DNA from: Haloplasma contractile
GTDB taxonomy: Bacteria > Bacillota_I > Bacilli_A > Haloplasmatales > Haloplasmataceae
NCBI GenBank assembly: GCA_016841945.1
Contig: JAENYC010000007.1
Coordinates: forward strand, 1 to 64,000
Direction of reading: 5' to 3'
Length of the DNA stretch: 64,000 bases
The notes under the pieces were generated by a model, which searched no databases, was not told where the DNA came from, and saw only the letters and a list, made by a program, of their open reading frames with translations. The translations under genes were made by a program, and so were the position numbers. The first letter of the stretch is position 1. Each line of letters starts with the position of its first letter. Below are positions 60,458-64,000 of this stretch, one piece after another.

Positions 60458-60477
60458 ACTATATCTTTTTTTATCAA

Positions 60478-61362
60478 CTACCATCCACGTTCTGACATTC
60501 TATCTTTAGATTGTAACGTAGATAACTCTATCCCTTTCATTGGCTCTCCAAGGCCTTTTGATAATTCTGCAATTTTATCATAATCTTGGTATGAGTATGT
60601 TGCTTCCACAATAGCTTTAGCGAACTTCTCTGGATTGTTTGATTTAAATATACCCGAGCCTACAAATACACCATCGGCACCTAATTGCATCATTAATGCG
60701 GCATCAGCTGGTGTTGCAACACCTCCTGCAGCAAAATTAATAACTGGTAATTTTCCTTGTTTTTTAATTTCTAAAAGAACATGATATGGTGCACCTAGTT
60801 CTTTAGCATAGGTCATCAATTCATCTTCACTCATATTAACTACTTTTCGTACTTGACTCATTACGATTCTCATGTGTCTAACTGCTTCGACAATGTTACC
60901 TGTTCCAGGTTCACCTTTCGTACGAAGCATAGAAGCACCTTCTCCAATACGACGAGCAGCCTCACCTAAATCTTTAGCACCACATACAAATGGTACGGTG
61001 TATTCATTTTTGTTGATATGGAACATTTCATCCGCTGGTGTTAATACTTCTGATTCATCGATATAATCAACACCTAAAGCTTCTAATGTTCTTGCTTCAA
61101 CAATGTGTCCAATACGACATTTCGCCATAACAGGAATTGATACTGCATTCATAACCTCTTCGATGATTGTTGGGTCAGCCATTCTTGCAACTCCACCTGC
61201 TGCGCGTATGTCAGCAGGTACTCTTTCTAAGGCCATTACCGCAACCGCACCAGCATCTTCTGCGATTTTAGCTTGTTCTGCATTTATGACATCCATGATG
61301 ACGCCACGTTGTTGCATCACAGCCATACCTGTTTTGACTTTAATTGTACCAGTATTTTTCAT
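60478..61362 (-). CDS. pdxS: Pyridoxal 5'-phosphate synthase subunit PdxS
   Basis: 294 residues, very conserved. The Schiff-base Lys81 is in VMAKCRIGH, and [28 protein letters not shown] and [33 protein letters not shown] are all intact. It forms a dodecamer that makes PLP with ammonia from PdxT. It starts 18 nt after the gyrA stop behind AAGGAGG, so it may also be read from the gyrA message. pdxT is downstream but separated by a terminator and 965 nt. Confidence 0.98.
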   Translation of the reverse strand: MKNTGTIKVKTGMAVMQQRGVIMDVINAEQAKIAEDAGAVAVMALERVPADIRAAGGVARMADPTIIEEVMNAVSIPVMAKCRIGHIVEARTLEALGVDYIDESEVLTPADEMFHINKNEYTVPFVCGAKDLGEAARRIGEGASMLRTKGEPGTGNIVEAVRHMRIVMSQVRKVVNMSEDELMTYAKELGAPYHVLLEIKKQGKLPVINFAAGGVATPADAALMMQLGADGVFVGSGIFKSNNPEKFAKAIVEATYSYQDYDKIAELSKGLGEPMKGIELSTLQSKDRMSERGW

Positions 61363-61380
61363 TTACATAAACCTCCTTAT

Positions 61381-63855
61381 TTATTCCTTATCATCTACAA
61401 TATCTTCTTCTTCATCCTGGCCACTAGGTACAATTGCAGCACTCGCAACTGTTTGTTCTCCTTTTAAATTAATTAATTTTACTCCTAGTGTTGCTCTACC
61501 TGTAATGGAGATTTGAGATATTGGTAATCTTATGACCATTCCTTTATTGGTGACTATGATTAAATCTTGATCACCTCTTATTACGGTTCTAACCGAAATG
61601 AGTTTTCCATTTTTATTTGTGACATTTAGTGTCTTAACACCTTTACCACCACGATTTGTTAGACGATATTCATTTATAGAAGTTAATTTTCCATATCCGT
61701 TTTCACTGATTGATAAAACATATTCTTCTTCAGTTTCTACAACATCCATCCCTACTGCAGTCTCACTTGCCTCTAAGTTAATTCCTTTTACTCCCATTGC
61801 GGTTCTTCCCATAGAACGAACATCAGTCTCAATAAATCGGACTAACTTACCATTAGATGATCCGATGATAACTTCTTTTTGACCATTTGTTAATCTTACT
61901 GTTAACAACTCATCACCTTCATTAAAGTTGATGGCTCTAATTCCATTAATCCTAATATTCGCAAACAAATCAAGTTGAGTACGTTTAACTATACCATTTT
62001 TTGTCGCAAAAATTAAAAACATGTCCGGATCATAGTCTTTTATAGCGATGATACTATTTAGTCTTTCACCATCTTCAAAATTTAATAGATTGACAATTGG
62101 CATACCTTTAGCGCTTCGTCCGTATTCTGGGAAAGTAAATCCGCGTAGTTTATATACTTTACCATAATTTGTAAACACCAGTATAGTATGATGGGTAGAT
62201 GTATAAATCATATGTTCAACAAAATCTTCATCATAAGTTGACATACCTCTTATTCCAACGCCCCCACGGTTTTGTGATTTGTATGTATCAACTGGAATAC
62301 GTTTTACATAACCTCTATTAGTTACTGTAATTATAATGTCTTGAACTGGAATTAAATCCTCATCTTCAATATCAAATTCATCCGATGGAATTAATTCTGT
62401 TCTTCTTTCGTCTTGAAACTTATTTTTATTTTCTATTAATTCTGTTTTTACTATATCAACTACTTTTGTATCATCAGCAAGTATTGCCTGATATTCTGAA
62501 ATTTGAACAAGTAAGCCTTGATATTCATTTTCTATTTTGTCTTTTTCTAGGTTTGTTAAACGTTTTAAACGCATATCAACAATAGCTTTTGCTTGTTTTT
62601 CTGATAATTCAAAGGTTTTCATTAGATTCTCTACAGCACTATTTTCATCATCTGATGCTCTAATAATTTTAATGATTTGGTCAATATTATCTAAAGCAAT
62701 ACGGTACCCTTCTAAAATATGTGCTCTAGCTTGTGCTTTATCTAATTCATATTTTGTTCTTCTGACAACAATCTCTTTTTGATGATTTAAGTAATGTACA
62801 AGTGTTTGCTTTAAGTTCAATACCTTGGGTTGATTATCTACTAGCGCTAACATATTAACGCTAAAGGTATTTTGTAAAGCAGTATGTTTAAACAAGTTGT
62901 TCATTAAGACTTCTGGATTTGTATCTCTTTTAATCTCAATTACAATACGCATACCGTTTCGACTTGTCTCATCACGTAAGTCAGTAATACCTTCTATTCG
63001 TTTTTCCTTTGCCAAATCGGCAATACGATCAATGAGTCGTGATTTATTAACTTGATATGGAATTTCAGTAATAATAATACTCTTCTTATTATGATGTTCC
63101 AAAATATCATATTTAGCACGAACAACAATAGAACCTCTACCAAATTCATAAGCTCTTCTAATTCCATTTTTACCTAAAATGATGCCTCCAGTTGGAAAAT
63201 CCGGACCTTTAATATAGTCCATTAATTCCGCTACTGATATCTCAGGGTCTTCAGCTACTGCTAATACACCATCGATAACTTCTCCTAAATTGTGTGGCGG
63301 AATATTAGTCGCCATACCAACAGCGATTCCTGTTGAACCATTAACTAATAAATTTGGGAAGCGAGCTGGTAATACAACTGGCTCTCTTTCTGAACCATCA
63401 TAGTTATCTCGATAATCAATGGTATTCTTATTAATATCACGTAATATCTCCATAGAGATTTTAGACATACGTGCTTCTGTATAACGCATTGCGGCAGCGC
63501 CATCACCATCGATTGAACCAAAATTCCCATGTCCATCTACTAACATATTACGATAAGTAAAGTTTTGCGCCATTCTTACCATTGTTTCATAAATCGCTGA
63601 ATCACCATGTGGATGATATTTCCCCATTACTTCACCAACGATACGCGCTGATTTTTTATAAGCCTTATCTGAATGCATACCTAATTCATACATCGCATAT
63701 AATATACGCCTATGAACAGGTTTTAAACCATCTCTAACATCAGGTAACGCTCGAGAAACTATAACACTCATTGCATAATCAAGAAATGAATTTTTCATTT
63801 CTCGACTAATGTTGATGTTTTTAATGGTTTCACCTACATTATTTTCTCTATCCAT
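61381..63855 (-). CDS. gyrA: DNA gyrase subunit A
   Basis: 824 residues. The catalytic Tyr125 is in [10 protein letters not shown]. The quinolone-resistance region [10 protein letters not shown] has Ser86 and Glu90, the usual sensitive-type residues of Bacillota. The C-terminal beta-pinwheel has its six blades and the GyrA-box [10 protein letters not shown] (QRRGG-type), then an acidic tail ([10 protein letters not shown]). It cuts and rejoins DNA with GyrB to introduce negative supercoils. Start after GGAGTGG, 27 nt from the gyrB stop. Confidence 0.98.
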   Translation of the reverse strand: MDRENNVGETIKNINISREMKNSFLDYAMSVIVSRALPDVRDGLKPVHRRILYAMYELGMHSDKAYKKSARIVGEVMGKYHPHGDSAIYETMVRMAQNFTYRNMLVDGHGNFGSIDGDGAAAMRYTEARMSKISMEILRDINKNTIDYRDNYDGSEREPVVLPARFPNLLVNGSTGIAVGMATNIPPHNLGEVIDGVLAVAEDPEISVAELMDYIKGPDFPTGGIILGKNGIRRAYEFGRGSIVVRAKYDILEHHNKKSIIITEIPYQVNKSRLIDRIADLAKEKRIEGITDLRDETSRNGMRIVIEIKRDTNPEVLMNNLFKHTALQNTFSVNMLALVDNQPKVLNLKQTLVHYLNHQKEIVVRRTKYELDKAQARAHILEGYRIALDNIDQIIKIIRASDDENSAVENLMKTFELSEKQAKAIVDMRLKRLTNLEKDKIENEYQGLLVQISEYQAILADDTKVVDIVKTELIENKNKFQDERRTELIPSDEFDIEDEDLIPVQDIIITVTNRGYVKRIPVDTYKSQNRGGVGIRGMSTYDEDFVEHMIYTSTHHTILVFTNYGKVYKLRGFTFPEYGRSAKGMPIVNLLNFEDGERLNSIIAIKDYDPDMFLIFATKNGIVKRTQLDLFANIRINGIRAINFNEGDELLTVRLTNGQKEVIIGSSNGKLVRFIETDVRSMGRTAMGVKGINLEASETAVGMDVVETEEEYVLSISENGYGKLTSINEYRLTNRGGKGVKTLNVTNKNGKLISVRTVIRGDQDLIIVTNKGMVIRLPISQISITGRATLGVKLINLKGEQTVASAAIVPSGQDEEEDIVDDKE

Positions 63856-63882
63856 ATTTCCACTCCTTCAAAATGTTCAAAA

Positions 63883-64000
63883 CTATATATCAAGATTTTG
63901 AACATATCGGGCATTTTGTTGAATGAACTCTCGTCTTGGTTCTACATCATCACCCATTAAACGCTCGAACACTTGTTCTGCCTCATATGCATCTTCTACT
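63883..64000 (-). CDS. gyrB: DNA gyrase subunit B, C-terminal end (partial)
   Basis: Only the last 38 residues are inside the window. They read [20 protein letters not shown] and then ARYVQNLDI before the stop, the standard GyrB C-terminus that contacts GyrA. The gene continues past the right edge. gyrA follows after 27 nt, the usual operon, and oriC with dnaA-dnaN-recF is expected further right. Confidence 0.97.
   Translation of the reverse strand, partial: VEDAYEAEQVFERLMGDDVEPRREFIQQNARYVQNLDI

Noticed and set aside
1-64000. CRISPR arrays, rRNA and tRNA genes
   Set aside because: No regularly spaced direct repeats, and no rRNA or tRNA cloverleaf was recognised by eye. A tRNAscan run would be needed to be sure about tRNAs.

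Overview
The window is AT-rich DNA (by eye roughly 30% GC) from a spore-forming member of the Bacillota. Support: a gyrB-gyrA-pdxS-pdxT-serS run as seen near the Bacillus origin, rlmH and walJ, a T-box leader before serS, ribonuclease M5 next to rsmA, Shine-Dalgarno-rich starts with frequent TTG/GTG codons, and spore genes (cwlJ-gerQ, cotJA-cotJB-cotJC). TGA is used as a stop (tldD ends TGA inside the tldE start), so the code is standard. The genus cannot be named from sequence alone. The gyrB end at the right edge and a perfect parS palindrome in serS put oriC just to the right. Most genes are on the minus strand, co-oriented with a fork moving leftward.

Region by region. 1-2000 is a decayed zone with a transposase fossil, a frameshifted secreted protein and a small membrane protein. 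2000-7250 holds rsmA-rnmV, two EamA-type exporters, a Dps-like ferritin and an AadE-like nucleotidyltransferase. 7337-7700 is a pseudogene. 7760-12020 holds an HD phosphohydrolase, the spore-germination pair cwlJ-gerQ, ung, a Gx-type membrane protein and a HIT hydrolase. 12140-16080 has a leucyl aminopeptidase and a two-gene ABC exporter. 16200-22110 is a divergent block: an NMT1/THI5-type ABC importer on one side and ubiD-ubiA-ubiX on the other, resembling the last steps of futalosine-pathway menaquinone synthesis plus a possible precursor importer. 22800-33400 contains a class III aminotransferase coupled to a U32 protein, a two-component system with a secreted DUF5667-like partner, an Fe-alcohol dehydrogenase-pepT-NUDIX operon and a P-loop protein.

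33550-34620 is the cotJ operon. 36800-39850 is a TetR-controlled ABC exporter with a visible consensus promoter and operator. 40380-49400 holds a ferritin-like protein, an ArsR regulator, an Eis-like acetyltransferase-TldD-TldE operon, a MerR-aldo/keto reductase operon with a typical 19-bp-spacer MerR promoter, and two acetyltransferases. 49600-52140 carries a small membrane protein, a large membrane/extracellular protein of unknown role and a Gly/Phe-rich repeat protein. 52210-53880 is an IS607-type element whose tnpB has lost its middle and whose 3' flank looks like an omega RNA. 53880-64000 is the origin-proximal core: a membrane hydrolase, rlmH, walJ, a metallophosphoesterase, T-box-serS, pdxT, a 965-bp gap, pdxS, gyrA and the gyrB 3' end.

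The least explained item is in the pdxT-pdxS gap: a plus-strand promoter followed by about 125 nt that can fold into three hairpins, with one helix that excludes a 21-bp terminator stem. It looks like a riboswitch or small RNA with no gene behind it. The same gap carries a 32-nt palindrome with a parS-like centre. A second regulatory signal, TTAGATGTGTATCAA, occurs in the promoter regions of both the Eis-TldD-TldE operon and a small membrane-protein gene 39 kb away.
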